Source: Xylophilus rhododendri
GTDB taxonomy: Bacteria; Pseudomonadota; Gammaproteobacteria; Burkholderiales; Burkholderiaceae_C
Direction: 5' to 3'
Assembly: GCF_009906855.1 (NCBI RefSeq)
Contig: NZ_CP047650.1
Location: 3,968,001 to 4,032,000, forward strand
DNA: 64,000 bases
Below the pieces are notes generated by a model. It was given only the letters and a program-made list of their open reading frames with translations. It was not told the origin of the DNA and searched no databases. The position numbers were made by a program, and so were the translations under genes. Of the stretch, positions 25,666 through 33,732 are shown piece after piece; within the stretch, counting starts at the first letter, position 1, and each line of letters starts with the position of its first letter.

Positions 25666-25857
25666 TCAGCGTCCGCGGGTGGGCGCCTGGCGTTCGCGGT
25701 TCTGGTTGTGGCCGCCGAGGTGGTCGTCCCGGTCGCCGCGGCTCTCGGGCGTGCGGCGGGCTTCGTTGCGCTGGGTGGCGTCCTTGGCGACCGGCAGGCC
25801 GACGGTGCGGGTGGTTTCGGGCTTGTCCCGGTTGCTGCCCTGGGTGGCGCGTTTCAT
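25666..25857 (-). CDS. Small basic hydrophilic protein (63 aa)
   Basis: Function not recognised. ATG at 25857 with AAGGAG six bases upstream is a strong start for so small a frame. The product is almost free of hydrophobic residues and rich in Arg, Asn, Asp, Gly and Gln (MKRATQGSNRDKPETTR...), so it is probably disordered. It runs convergent to the preceding effector-like gene, its stop lying nine bases past that gene's stop. It may be a stress-type small protein, but nothing more can be said. Confidence 0.55.
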   Translation of the reverse strand: MKRATQGSNRDKPETTRTVGLPVAKDATQRNEARRTPESRGDRDDHLGGHNQNRERQAPTRGR

Positions 25858-25961
25858 GGCATCTCCTTGAAGTTGTGATGAGGCTGCTCATGGTGCGCGT
25901 GCCTGCCGGCGCCGGTGTCGGAGAACACCGATCTGGCCGTAGTCCGGCATGAAGGCGGCGG

Positions 25962-26023
25962 TTCGGCGGGCTCGCCAACGGTTCGCGCCCGGCGTGCTCG
26001 TCGGGACGGGCCAGCGTGACCCT
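25962..26023 (+). promoter_or_regulatory. PIP box with GACCCT -10-like hexamer
   Basis: TTCGG (25962-25966), N15, TTCGC (25982-25986), N31, GACCCT (26018-26023). The start codon follows at 26050. Confidence 0.8.
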
Positions 26024-26049
26024 CGTGGTTTCATTCATGGAGAAACCGT

Positions 26050-27219
26050 ATGCAGCCATTCCTGAGCCCCCTCGGCCTGATGAGAGCCGTCTCCCACCTG
26101 CTGCCGGGCCAATTCCTTTCGCCGCTCATGTTCCCCCAGGCCGAAGACCCGCCGGGCCCCTCTACCGACGACGACGGAAAAACGACCATGCCGGTCTCGA
26201 AGGATGTCGCGGGTCTGCTGGACCTGGCGGCATCCGGCTCGACCCGTGAAGACTTCATCGAGTCGCGCGCCAACGCCGCCCGTGCGCTCGCCGAAGCCGG
26301 GCGCAAGCCCTTGAACGACGTGCTGGATCTCTACGGCAAGCTGCTGCTGGACAAGCTCGACGACCTCGGCGGACTGGAGCGGCAGGCGCTGCGGCGGTAT
26401 TTCAAGGATCTGCTGGACCGGCTGCGCGAGGAGGGTGCGCCCCCGGCGCGCATCGAGCAGTTGGTCCGCTCCTTCGCCAGCATGGAGACGGCCGCCGATG
26501 AATTTGCGCGCCGCATGGAGGCGCTGCGTGCGCTCTTGCTGGGCCGGGAGCCGGCACCGGAGACCGCGGTCGCCCGGCCGTCGGTGATATTCCAGCCCTG
26601 GCGGCCTGGCGATGTCGCAGGGCCGGCCCTGCCCACGGAGGTGGACACCACGCCGGCTCCGACACGGCCGGCGACGCGGGTGCCCGGGCAGGTGATCACG
26701 CCGACGGATCTGGCAAGGCCCGCACCGGCCGGCCCGGGGTCGCCCGTGGGGCGGGCCCCTGGGGTGATCGCCGCGCAGCAGGCCCAGGCGCTGGAGGCGC
26801 TGCGCGTCTTCGAGCAGCAGGCCGAGCGCCGCCTGCCGCAGCTGGGGGACGACGCCCAGGCCCTGAATCGTTTCCTGATGGGCCAGGTGGAGTTCGCCGA
26901 TCTGCACAGCCTGGCGATCGCCTGTCCGGTGGGCGTCAGCTTCGCGCGCAGGCTGCTGCCCGGCGGCGGGCCGGAGCGTCATGCCGTGCTGTATCCGCAA
27001 GGCCCGGACGGCTTCCATTTCCTGGCGGAAGCGAGGGTGCGCGGACAGATCTTCATGGTGCGCGAGCATCCGCGCCTGGACGTGGTCCAGGTGAGCAGCG
27101 ACCGCGGCGAGCACTGGATCACGACCAATGTGCACACCAGCCAGGCGGTGGAGGCCGCGAAGGTGGCGATGTGGATGCGCCTGCGGCAGCGCGCGCGGGC
27201 GCTGCGCGACGGGGCTTGA
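26050..27219 (+). CDS. Candidate type III effector, helical region plus divergent C-domain (389 aa)
   Basis: Function not recognised. It starts MQPFLSPLGL at 26050, after GGAG and behind a PIP box. Residues of about 50-165 are strongly helical ('KLLLDKLDDLGGLERQALRR', 'MEALRALLLG'). A Pro/Thr linker (about 175-230) precedes a C-domain recognisable by 'ALEALRVFEQQAERRLPQ', 'LAIACPVGVSFARRLLPGGG' and 'AVEAAKVAMWMRLRQRAR', the last matching the VExAKLxMWxRI block of the three neighbouring C-domain genes. It is the last gene of the island; the urea-transport operon follows. Confidence 0.75.
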   Translation: MQPFLSPLGLMRAVSHLLPGQFLSPLMFPQAEDPPGPSTDDDGKTTMPVSKDVAGLLDLAASGSTREDFIESRANAARALAEAGRKPLNDVLDLYGKLLLDKLDDLGGLERQALRRYFKDLLDRLREEGAPPARIEQLVRSFASMETAADEFARRMEALRALLLGREPAPETAVARPSVIFQPWRPGDVAGPALPTEVDTTPAPTRPATRVPGQVITPTDLARPAPAGPGSPVGRAPGVIAAQQAQALEALRVFEQQAERRLPQLGDDAQALNRFLMGQVEFADLHSLAIACPVGVSFARRLLPGGGPERHAVLYPQGPDGFHFLAEARVRGQIFMVREHPRLDVVQVSSDRGEHWITTNVHTSQAVEAAKVAMWMRLRQRARALRDGA

Positions 27220-27241
27220 CGCCGCTCCAGCGGGCTGCCGC

Positions 27242-27259
27242 ATACGCCACCCGGCGTAT
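27242..27259 (+). promoter_or_regulatory. Dyad in the urtA promoter region (possible regulator site)
   Basis: ATACGCC-ACCC-GGCGTAT is a perfect 7-base inverted repeat about 115 bases upstream of the urtA start. Short dyads of this kind are typical sites for LuxR-type regulators. The regulator gene at 19433-20437 is the natural candidate, but binding is inferred. Confidence 0.5.
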
Positions 27260-27373
27260 TGGCGCGAGGGGGGCTGCTGCCTAGCATCCAACCCGTCAGC
27301 TGCACTGCCCCGAGGAGGACCCCCGGCCTCCCGGGCAGGCAGCGCGGCACCCCAATTTTTACTGGAGAGAGTC

Positions 27374-28630
27374 ATGCAACGTCGCTTCACCCTCAAGGCG
27401 CTCAGCGCCGCGCTTGTCATCGCCGGCGCCACGCCTGCCTTCGCCGCCGACACCATCAAGGTCGGCATCCTGCACAGCCTGTCGGGCACCATGGCCATCT
27501 CCGAGACCGCGTTGAAGGACGTGGCGCTGATGACCATCGCCGAGATCAACGCCAAGGGCGGCGTGATGGGCAAGCAGCTCGAAGCCGTGGTGGTCGACCC
27601 GGCCTCCAACTGGCCGCTCTTCGCCGAGAAGACCAAGCAGCTGCTGGGCCAGGACAAGGTCGCCGTGATGTTCGGCTGCTGGACCTCGGTGTCGCGCAAG
27701 TCGGTGCTGCCGGTGGTCGAGGAAATGAACGGCCTGCTGTTCTACCCGGTGCAGTACGAAGGCGAAGAGCTGTCGAAGAACGTGTTCTACACCGGCGCCG
27801 CGCCCAACCAGCAGGCCATCCCCGCGGTGGACTACCTGATGAGCAAGGACGGCGGCTCGGCCAAGCGCTTCGTGCTGCTGGGCACCGACTATGTCTATCC
27901 CCGCACCACCAATAAGATCCTGCGCGCCTACCTCAAGAGCAAGGGCGTGAAGGACTCGGACATCGACGAGAAGTACACCCCCTTCGGCCACAGCGACTAC
28001 CAGACCATCGTCGCCGACATCAAGAAGTTCAGCCAGGGCGGCAAGACGGCGGTGGTCTCCACCATCAACGGCGACTCCAACGTGCCCTTCTACAAGGAAC
28101 TGGGCAATGCCGGCCTGAAGGCCAAGGACGTGCCGGTCGTCGCCTTCTCGGTGGGCGAGGAAGAACTGCGCGGCGTGGACACCAAGCCCCTGGTCGGCCA
28201 CCTGGCTGCCTGGAACTACTTCATGTCCATCAAGAACCCGACCAACGCGGCCTTCATCAAGCAGTGGAGCGACTACGCCAAGAAGATGAAGATCCCGGGC
28301 CAGATGGACAAGCCGCTGACCAACGATCCGATGGAAGCCACCTACGTCGGCATGCACATGTGGGCGCAGGCGGTGGAGAAGGCCAAGTCCACCGACACCG
28401 ACAAGGTCATCGCCGCCATGGCCGGCCAGACCTTCAAGGCACCGGACGGCTTCACCATCAAGATGGACGAGAAGAACCACCACCTGCACAAGCCGGTGTT
28501 CGTGGGAGAGATCAAGGCCGACGGCCAGTTCAACGTGGTCTGGAAGACCCCGGGCCCCATCAAGGCCAAGCCATGGAGCCCTTACATCGAAGGCAACGAC
28601 AAGAAGAAGGACGAGCCCGAAAAGATGTAA
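27374..28630 (+). CDS. urtA: Urea ABC transporter, substrate-binding protein
   Basis: This 418-residue periplasmic binding protein delivers urea to the UrtBCDE transporter. Signal peptide: MQRRFTLKALSAALVIAGATPAFA, cleaved before ADTIKVG. The mature protein is the UrtA/AmiC-type fold with hallmark stretches 'GILHSLSGTMAISE', 'MFGCWTSVSRKSVLPV', 'NGLLFYPVQYEGEE' and 'VYPRTTNKI'. The ATG at 27374 follows TGGAGAG. It heads the operon and is followed by a hairpin that probably lowers read-through into urtB, as is common for binding-protein genes made in excess. Confidence 0.96.
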   Translation: MQRRFTLKALSAALVIAGATPAFAADTIKVGILHSLSGTMAISETALKDVALMTIAEINAKGGVMGKQLEAVVVDPASNWPLFAEKTKQLLGQDKVAVMFGCWTSVSRKSVLPVVEEMNGLLFYPVQYEGEELSKNVFYTGAAPNQQAIPAVDYLMSKDGGSAKRFVLLGTDYVYPRTTNKILRAYLKSKGVKDSDIDEKYTPFGHSDYQTIVADIKKFSQGGKTAVVSTINGDSNVPFYKELGNAGLKAKDVPVVAFSVGEEELRGVDTKPLVGHLAAWNYFMSIKNPTNAAFIKQWSDYAKKMKIPGQMDKPLTNDPMEATYVGMHMWAQAVEKAKSTDTDKVIAAMAGQTFKAPDGFTIKMDEKNHHLHKPVFVGEIKADGQFNVVWKTPGPIKAKPWSPYIEGNDKKKDEPEKM

Positions 28631-28652
28631 GAAGGCCTAGCGCCTGAGAGCG

Positions 28653-28685
28653 GGGCTCCCTTTCCTTCGGGAGGGAGCCCTTTTT
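28653..28685 (+). terminator. Hairpin with T-run between urtA and urtB
   Basis: The GGGCTCCCT / AGGGAGCCC stem (28653-28661 with 28672-28680) is followed by five T. In this position it likely acts as a partial terminator that sets the urtA excess over urtB. Confidence 0.78.
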
Positions 28686-28712
28686 ACTTTCACCCAGCCA
28701 GGCTCCATCACG

Positions 28713-30293
28713 ATGTTCCGGTTCCTCCTTCCGCTGGCGACTGCCGCGCTGCTGCTGTTCGGCCAAGCCGCGCACGCCCTGACCGCCGATGCCGCGCGCG
28801 CCATGGCCAGCGGCGATACCGACGAGCGCATCGCCGCCCTCGCCAAGGCCACGGCCACGCCCGATGCCGCCACCGCCGCCTTCGTCCAGGCCATGTCCGA
28901 CGACGCGGTGAAGATCACGCCGCAACACGTCATCGTGATGAAGGACGACAAGGGCTTCGATGCCGCCACCGGCGCAGAGGTGCCGGTGCCGGAGGACGCC
29001 GAGGACATCGTCAACAACAACCGCATGCGCGGCGCCTTCGAGGGCACGCTGGCGTCCCTGAAGCTGCTGTCGCGGGACAAGGCCGAACGCGCCGCGGCCA
29101 TCGCCGCCCTGCGCGAGGAGAGCGACGAATCCCGCCTGCCGGTCATCGACCAGGCCCTGGTCGCCGAGACCGACGCGGGCCTGAAGACCCAGCTGCAATC
29201 CATCCGCGCACGCATCCAGCTGTCGTCCAGCGACGCCACCCAGCGCGCGGCCGCCGCCGCCGAACTCGGCCACAGCGCCAGCCCCGCCACCCGCACCCTG
29301 CTGATCGAACAGATGAAGCAGGAGGACAACCCCGCCGCCAAGGCCGCGATGCAGCAGGCGCTGTCGGCGGTGGAAGGCCGGCTGGTCTGGGGCGAACGCC
29401 TGGCGGCGCTGTTCTCGGGCATCAGCCTGGGCTCCATCCTGCTGCTGGTGGCGCTGGGCCTGGCGATCACCTACGGCCTGATGGGCGTGATCAACATGGC
29501 GCACGGCGAGCTGATGATGATCGGCGCCTACGCCACCTACGTGGTGCAGGGCCTGTTCCAGAAGTACCTGCCCGGCGCCTTCGACTTCTATTTGGTCGCG
29601 GCCGTGCCGGTGGCCTTCCTGGCCTCGGCCCTGGTCGGTGCGGCGCTGGAGCGCGGCGTGATCCGTTTCCTCTACGGCCGCCCGCTGGAGACCCTGCTGG
29701 CCACCTGGGGCATCAGCCTGATGCTGCAGCAGCTGGTGCGCAGCCTCTTCGGCGCGCAGAACGTGGGCGTGGAGAACCCCGCCTGGATGAGCGGCGGCCT
29801 GCAGCTGATGGAGAACCTGCAGCTGCCCTGGAACCGGCTGGTCATCGTCGGCTTCGCCTTCGCGGTGCTGGGCGCCATGGCCTGGCTGATCGGGCGCACG
29901 CGGCTCGGCCTGTTCGTGCGCGGCGTGACGCAGAACCGGCCGATCGCCTCCTGCATGGGCGTGAACACCGCCCGCATCGACACCTATGCCTTCGCGCTGG
30001 GCTCCGGCATCGCCGGCCTGGCCGGCTGCGCGCTGAGCCAGATCGGCAACGTCGGCCCGGACCTGGGCCAGGGCTACATCGTGGATGCCTTCATGGTGGT
30101 GGTGCTGGGCGGCGTCGGCCAGCTGGCCGGCACCGTGTACGCGGCGCTCGGCCTGGGTGTGCTCAACAAGCTGCTCGAAGGCTGGACCGGCGCGGTGCTG
30201 GCCAAGATCGCCGTGCTGGTCTTCATCATCGTCTTCATCCAGAAGCGGCCGCAGGGCATCTTCGCGATGAAGGGCCGTTCGGCGGAGGCATGA
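28713..30293 (+). CDS. urtB: Urea ABC transporter, permease UrtB
   Basis: This 526-residue protein has a signal-like N-terminus, then about 200 residues of Ala-rich helical repeats outside the membrane, as in other proteobacterial UrtB proteins. A LivH-type permease of about 290 residues follows ('LGLAITYGLMGVINMAHGEL', 'YIVDAFMVVVLGGVGQLAGT'). It pairs with UrtC to form the channel for urea. urtC begins seven bases after its stop. Confidence 0.95.
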   Translation: MFRFLLPLATAALLLFGQAAHALTADAARAMASGDTDERIAALAKATATPDAATAAFVQAMSDDAVKITPQHVIVMKDDKGFDAATGAEVPVPEDAEDIVNNNRMRGAFEGTLASLKLLSRDKAERAAAIAALREESDESRLPVIDQALVAETDAGLKTQLQSIRARIQLSSSDATQRAAAAAELGHSASPATRTLLIEQMKQEDNPAAKAAMQQALSAVEGRLVWGERLAALFSGISLGSILLLVALGLAITYGLMGVINMAHGELMMIGAYATYVVQGLFQKYLPGAFDFYLVAAVPVAFLASALVGAALERGVIRFLYGRPLETLLATWGISLMLQQLVRSLFGAQNVGVENPAWMSGGLQLMENLQLPWNRLVIVGFAFAVLGAMAWLIGRTRLGLFVRGVTQNRPIASCMGVNTARIDTYAFALGSGIAGLAGCALSQIGNVGPDLGQGYIVDAFMVVVLGGVGQLAGTVYAALGLGVLNKLLEGWTGAVLAKIAVLVFIIVFIQKRPQGIFAMKGRSAEA

Positions 30294-30300
30294 GAAACCC

Positions 30301-31494
30301 ATGAACCATTCGATTCTTCCGCAACGCGCGCCGCTGCTGTCCACCCCGGGCTGGAGCGCCTTCTTCGCCGCCCTGCTGGTGGTCTGCGCCCTGGTGCCGG
30401 TGCTGCACCTGGCGACGCCGGCCGACAGCGTGTTCCATATGTCCGAATACATGGTGGCCCTGGTCGGCAAGATCATGTGCTACGCCATCGTGGCCCTGGC
30501 CATGGACCTGATCTGGGGCTACACCGGCATCCTGTCGCTGGGCCACGGCCTGTACTTCGCCCTCGGCGGCTATGCCATGGGCATGTACCTCATGCGCCAG
30601 ATCGGCCGCGACGGCAACTACAAGAGCGACCTGCCGGACTTCATGGTGTTCCTGGACTGGAAGACGCTGCCCTGGCACTGGAGCCTGTCCGACAGCTTCG
30701 TCGCCACGCTGTTCCTGATCGTGCTGGTGCCCGGCTTGGTGGCCTTCGTCTTCGGTTATTTCGCCTTCCGCTCGCGCATCAAGGGCGTGTATTTCTCCAT
30801 CATCACCCAGGCCATGACCTTCGCGGCCATGCTGCTCTTCTTCCGCAACGAGACAGGCTTCGGCGGCAACAACGGTTTCACCGACTTCAAGCGCATCCTG
30901 GGCCTGCCGATCGCCACGCAGGGCATGCGCATGACGCTCTTCGTGATGACCGGCTGCACGCTGCTGCTGTTCTTTTTGCTCTCGCGCTGGCTGGTGGCCA
31001 GCAAGTTCGGCCGGGTGCTGCAGGCGATCCGCGATGCCGAGACGCGCGTGATGTTCTCGGGCTACAAGCCGCTGCCCTACAAGCTGACGATCTGGGTGAT
31101 CTCGGCCGTGATGTGCGGCGTGGCCGGGGCGCTGTACGTGCCGCAGGTGGGCATCATCAACCCGAGCGAGATGAGCACCTCGGCCTCGATCGAGATGGCG
31201 ATCTGGGCGGCCGTGGGCGGCCGGGCCACGCTGGTGGGGCCGATCATCGGGGCCTTCGTGGTCAACGGCGCCAAGAGCTGGCTGACGGTGGTGGCGCCGG
31301 AGTACTGGCTGTATTTCCTCGGTGCCCTGTTCATCGTGGTGACGCTGTTCATGCCCGATGGCATCGTGGGGCTGTGCAAGCGGCTGCTGGGGCGTTCGGC
31401 GAAGACGGCTTCGGCCGTTCAGCAGAGCGCTGCACGTGAGGAAGGGCAGCTGCCCGATGCGCCGGTGGCGCCTGCGACGGGAGGTGCGGCATGA
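30301..31494 (+). CDS. urtC: Urea ABC transporter, permease UrtC
   Basis: This 397-residue LivM-type permease shows typical stretches 'MDLIWGYTGILSLGHGLYFA', 'FRSRIKGVYFSIITQAMTFA', 'RNETGFGGNNGFTDFK' and 'EMAIWAAVGGRATLVGPIIG'. Its stop overlaps the urtD start by four bases (ATGA), so the two are translationally coupled. It forms the membrane channel with UrtB. Confidence 0.95.
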   Translation: MNHSILPQRAPLLSTPGWSAFFAALLVVCALVPVLHLATPADSVFHMSEYMVALVGKIMCYAIVALAMDLIWGYTGILSLGHGLYFALGGYAMGMYLMRQIGRDGNYKSDLPDFMVFLDWKTLPWHWSLSDSFVATLFLIVLVPGLVAFVFGYFAFRSRIKGVYFSIITQAMTFAAMLLFFRNETGFGGNNGFTDFKRILGLPIATQGMRMTLFVMTGCTLLLFFLLSRWLVASKFGRVLQAIRDAETRVMFSGYKPLPYKLTIWVISAVMCGVAGALYVPQVGIINPSEMSTSASIEMAIWAAVGGRATLVGPIIGAFVVNGAKSWLTVVAPEYWLYFLGALFIVVTLFMPDGIVGLCKRLLGRSAKTASAVQQSAAREEGQLPDAPVAPATGGAA

Positions 31495-32330
31495 CACCCG
31501 AACTGATGGAAGAGGGGCGGCGCATCGCTTCGCATGCGAGCGGGCGGGAGCCGGGGTCGCGGCTGGTGGAGCCGGGGCGGGTGGATACGGCGCATGGGCG
31601 CATCCTGTACCTGGAAGACGTCAGCGTGAGCTTCGACGGGTTCAAGGCGATCAACGGCTTGTCGCTGGACATCGCGCCCGGGGAGCTGCGTTGCATCATC
31701 GGGCCCAACGGGGCCGGCAAGACCACGATGATGGACATCATCACGGGCAAGACGCGGCCGAACAGCGGGACGGTGTTCTTCGGCAGCACCATCGATCTGT
31801 TGCGGCATTCGGAGCCCGAGATCGCGCAGCTGGGCATCGGGCGCAAGTTCCAGAAGCCTACGGTCTTCGAGCAGCTCAGCGTGTTCGAGAACCTGGAGCT
31901 GGCGCTCAAGACCCACAAGGGCGTGCGGTCCTCGATGTTCTTCCGGCTGGATTCGGAGCAGAAGGATCGGCTGGTGGAGATTCTTCACACCATTCACCTG
32001 GCGGGGGCTGCCTCGCGGCGGGCGGGGGATTTGAGCCATGGGCAGAAGCAGTGGCTGGAGATCGGGATGCTGCTGATGCAGGATCCGAAGCTGTTGTTGC
32101 TCGATGAGCCTGTGGCGGGGATGACCGACGAGGAGACTGCTCGGACTGCGGAGCTGTTTCTTACCCTCAAGGGCAAGCACTCCTTGATGGTTGTCGAGCA
32201 CGACATGTCGTTTATTCGGACCATCTCCGACATCGTTACCGTGCTTTGCGATGGGTCTGTGTTGGCTCAGGGGACTCTCGATCAGGTGCAGGCTGATGAG
32301 CGGGTGATCGAGGTTTACCTTGGGCGCTAA
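31491..32330 (+). CDS. urtD: Urea ABC transporter, ATPase UrtD
   Basis: This 279-residue LivG-type ATPase has Walker A 'GPNGAGKTT', signature 'LSHGQKQWLEIGMLL', Walker B 'LLLLDEPVAGM' and the H-loop 'VVEHD'. The first 40 residues extend beyond the usual ABC domain. Base composition is odd towards the 3' end: the coding strand becomes unusually rich in G and T (67 of the last 110 bases). The fold-back palindrome begins about ten bases past the stop and separates it from urtE. Confidence 0.95.
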   Translation: MTPELMEEGRRIASHASGREPGSRLVEPGRVDTAHGRILYLEDVSVSFDGFKAINGLSLDIAPGELRCIIGPNGAGKTTMMDIITGKTRPNSGTVFFGSTIDLLRHSEPEIAQLGIGRKFQKPTVFEQLSVFENLELALKTHKGVRSSMFFRLDSEQKDRLVEILHTIHLAGAASRRAGDLSHGQKQWLEIGMLLMQDPKLLLLDEPVAGMTDEETARTAELFLTLKGKHSLMVVEHDMSFIRTISDIVTVLCDGSVLAQGTLDQVQADERVIEVYLGR

Positions 32331-32340
32331 GGAACTTGGT

Positions 32341-32986
32341 TCTGTTCTCCTGCGGAGGGCGGAGCTGGGGCTGCGCGCCCCAGACCGCGCTCACTTTCTT
32401 TGCTTCGCCAAAGAAAGTAAGCAAAGAAAGGCGACCCGGCTGCGGGAGTCCCCCTCCTGCGGAGGGGGCACGCTGCGGTGCTCGCAAAAGCGGGGTCCAC
32501 GACAACTCGCTTCGCTCAAACAGGTCGTGGCCCTGATCCGCTTTTGCTGCGCTCCTCGCTCACCCGCAGACGGGACCCGGATACGGGGGCAGCGGCTGCT
32601 GCGCAGCGCGACGGGCCTTCGCTGCGCTCGGCCGCTGGCTGATGAATACCCGCCCTTCGCCACGTTCGGTCTTCCAGCCAGGGCCGAGCGCAGCGACGGC
32701 CCGTCGCCCTGCGAAGCAGTGGCTGTCCCCGCTCCCCGGGTCCCATCTGCGGGTGAGCGAGGAGCGGAGCAAAGGCGGATCAGGGCCACGACCTGTTTGA
32801 GCGAAGCGCAGCGTAGCGAGTTGTCGTGGACCCCGCCTTTGCGAGCACCGCAGCGTGCCCCCCTCGAAGAGGGGGACTCCCGCAGCTGGGTCGCCTTTCT
32901 TTGCTTACTTTCTTTGGCGAAGCAAAGAAAGTGAGCGCGGTCTGGGGCGCGCAGCCCCAGCTCCGCCCTCCGCAGGAGAACCGCCC
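32341..32986. repeat. Fold-back palindrome (two ~300-bp inverted arms) between urtD and urtE
   Basis: The 690-base gap in the urt operon holds a near-perfect giant palindrome. The left arm begins TTCTCCTGCGGAGGGCGGAG near 32345 and the right arm ends with its complement near 32984. Arms match for about 300 bases each with only scattered differences, around a centre near 32664. Inside each arm is a smaller hairpin (CTTTCTTTGCTT...AAGAAAGTAAGC). Frames on both strands are mirror images and not genes. No transposase or target duplication was seen. It looks like a dispersed intergenic fold-back repeat that inserted into the operon. Confidence 0.9.
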
Positions 32987-33021
32987 CAGCAAGAAGACGC
33001 AAACGATCAAAGGAACCCAGC

Positions 33022-33726
33022 ATGCTGAAAGTACAAAACATCCACCAGTACTACGGCGGCTCCAACATCCTCAGAGACGTCAGCTTCGAAGCCAAACAAG
33101 GCGAAGTCACAGTCCTGCTGGGCCGAAACGGCGTAGGCAAGACCACCCTCCTCAAGTCCCTCATGGGCCTGGTCCCCATCCGCTCGGGAACCATCCAGTT
33201 CGAAGGCAAGGACATCCAGAAATCGACCCCCTACGAAAGGGCCAGAGCCGGCATAGGCTTCGTCCCCCAGGGCAGGGAGATCTTCGCCCGCCTCACGGTG
33301 GAAGAGAACCTGAAGATGGGCCTGGCCTACCGCCCCGCCCGCACCCCCATCCCTGCGCAGCTCTTCGAACTTTTCCCGGTCCTCAAGCAGATGCTGCACA
33401 GAAGAGGCGGCGACCTCTCGGGCGGCCAGCAGCAGCAGCTCGCCATCGCCCGCGCCCTGGCAGCAGGCCCCCGCATGCTCATCCTCGACGAGCCGACCGA
33501 GGGCATCCAGCCCAGCATCATCAAGGACATCGGAAAAGTCATCAGCCGCCTGGCCCTCGAAGGCATGGACGGCACCCCCATGGCCATCCTGCTGGTCGAG
33601 CAGTACTACGACTTCGCCGAGGAACTGGCCGACGCCTACCTGGTCATGGAACGGGGCGAGTTCATCGCCCAAGGCCCGGGCAGCGAGATGCAGTCCCGCG
33701 GCGTGCGGCAGATGGTGGCGATCTAG
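33022..33726 (+). CDS. urtE: Urea ABC transporter, ATPase UrtE
   Basis: This 234-residue LivF-type ATPase has Walker A 'GRNGVGKTT', signature 'DLSGGQQQQLAIARAL' and Walker B 'MLILDEPTEGIQPS', with the typical opening 'MLKVQNIHQYYGGSNILRDV'. It is cut off from urtD by the 640-bp palindrome, so it may need its own promoter or depend on read-through. Its 5' part is unusually rich in A and C on the coding strand, the reverse of the 3' end of urtD. Confidence 0.95.
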   Translation: MLKVQNIHQYYGGSNILRDVSFEAKQGEVTVLLGRNGVGKTTLLKSLMGLVPIRSGTIQFEGKDIQKSTPYERARAGIGFVPQGREIFARLTVEENLKMGLAYRPARTPIPAQLFELFPVLKQMLHRRGGDLSGGQQQQLAIARALAAGPRMLILDEPTEGIQPSIIKDIGKVISRLALEGMDGTPMAILLVEQYYDFAEELADAYLVMERGEFIAQGPGSEMQSRGVRQMVAI

Positions 33727-33732
33727 GAGCCT

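Noticed and set aside
32320..33010. Several frames of 60-330 codons in both directions inside the urtD-urtE gap
   Set aside because: The products are mirror images of one another because the DNA is palindromic, and none has family features or a ribosome-binding site.
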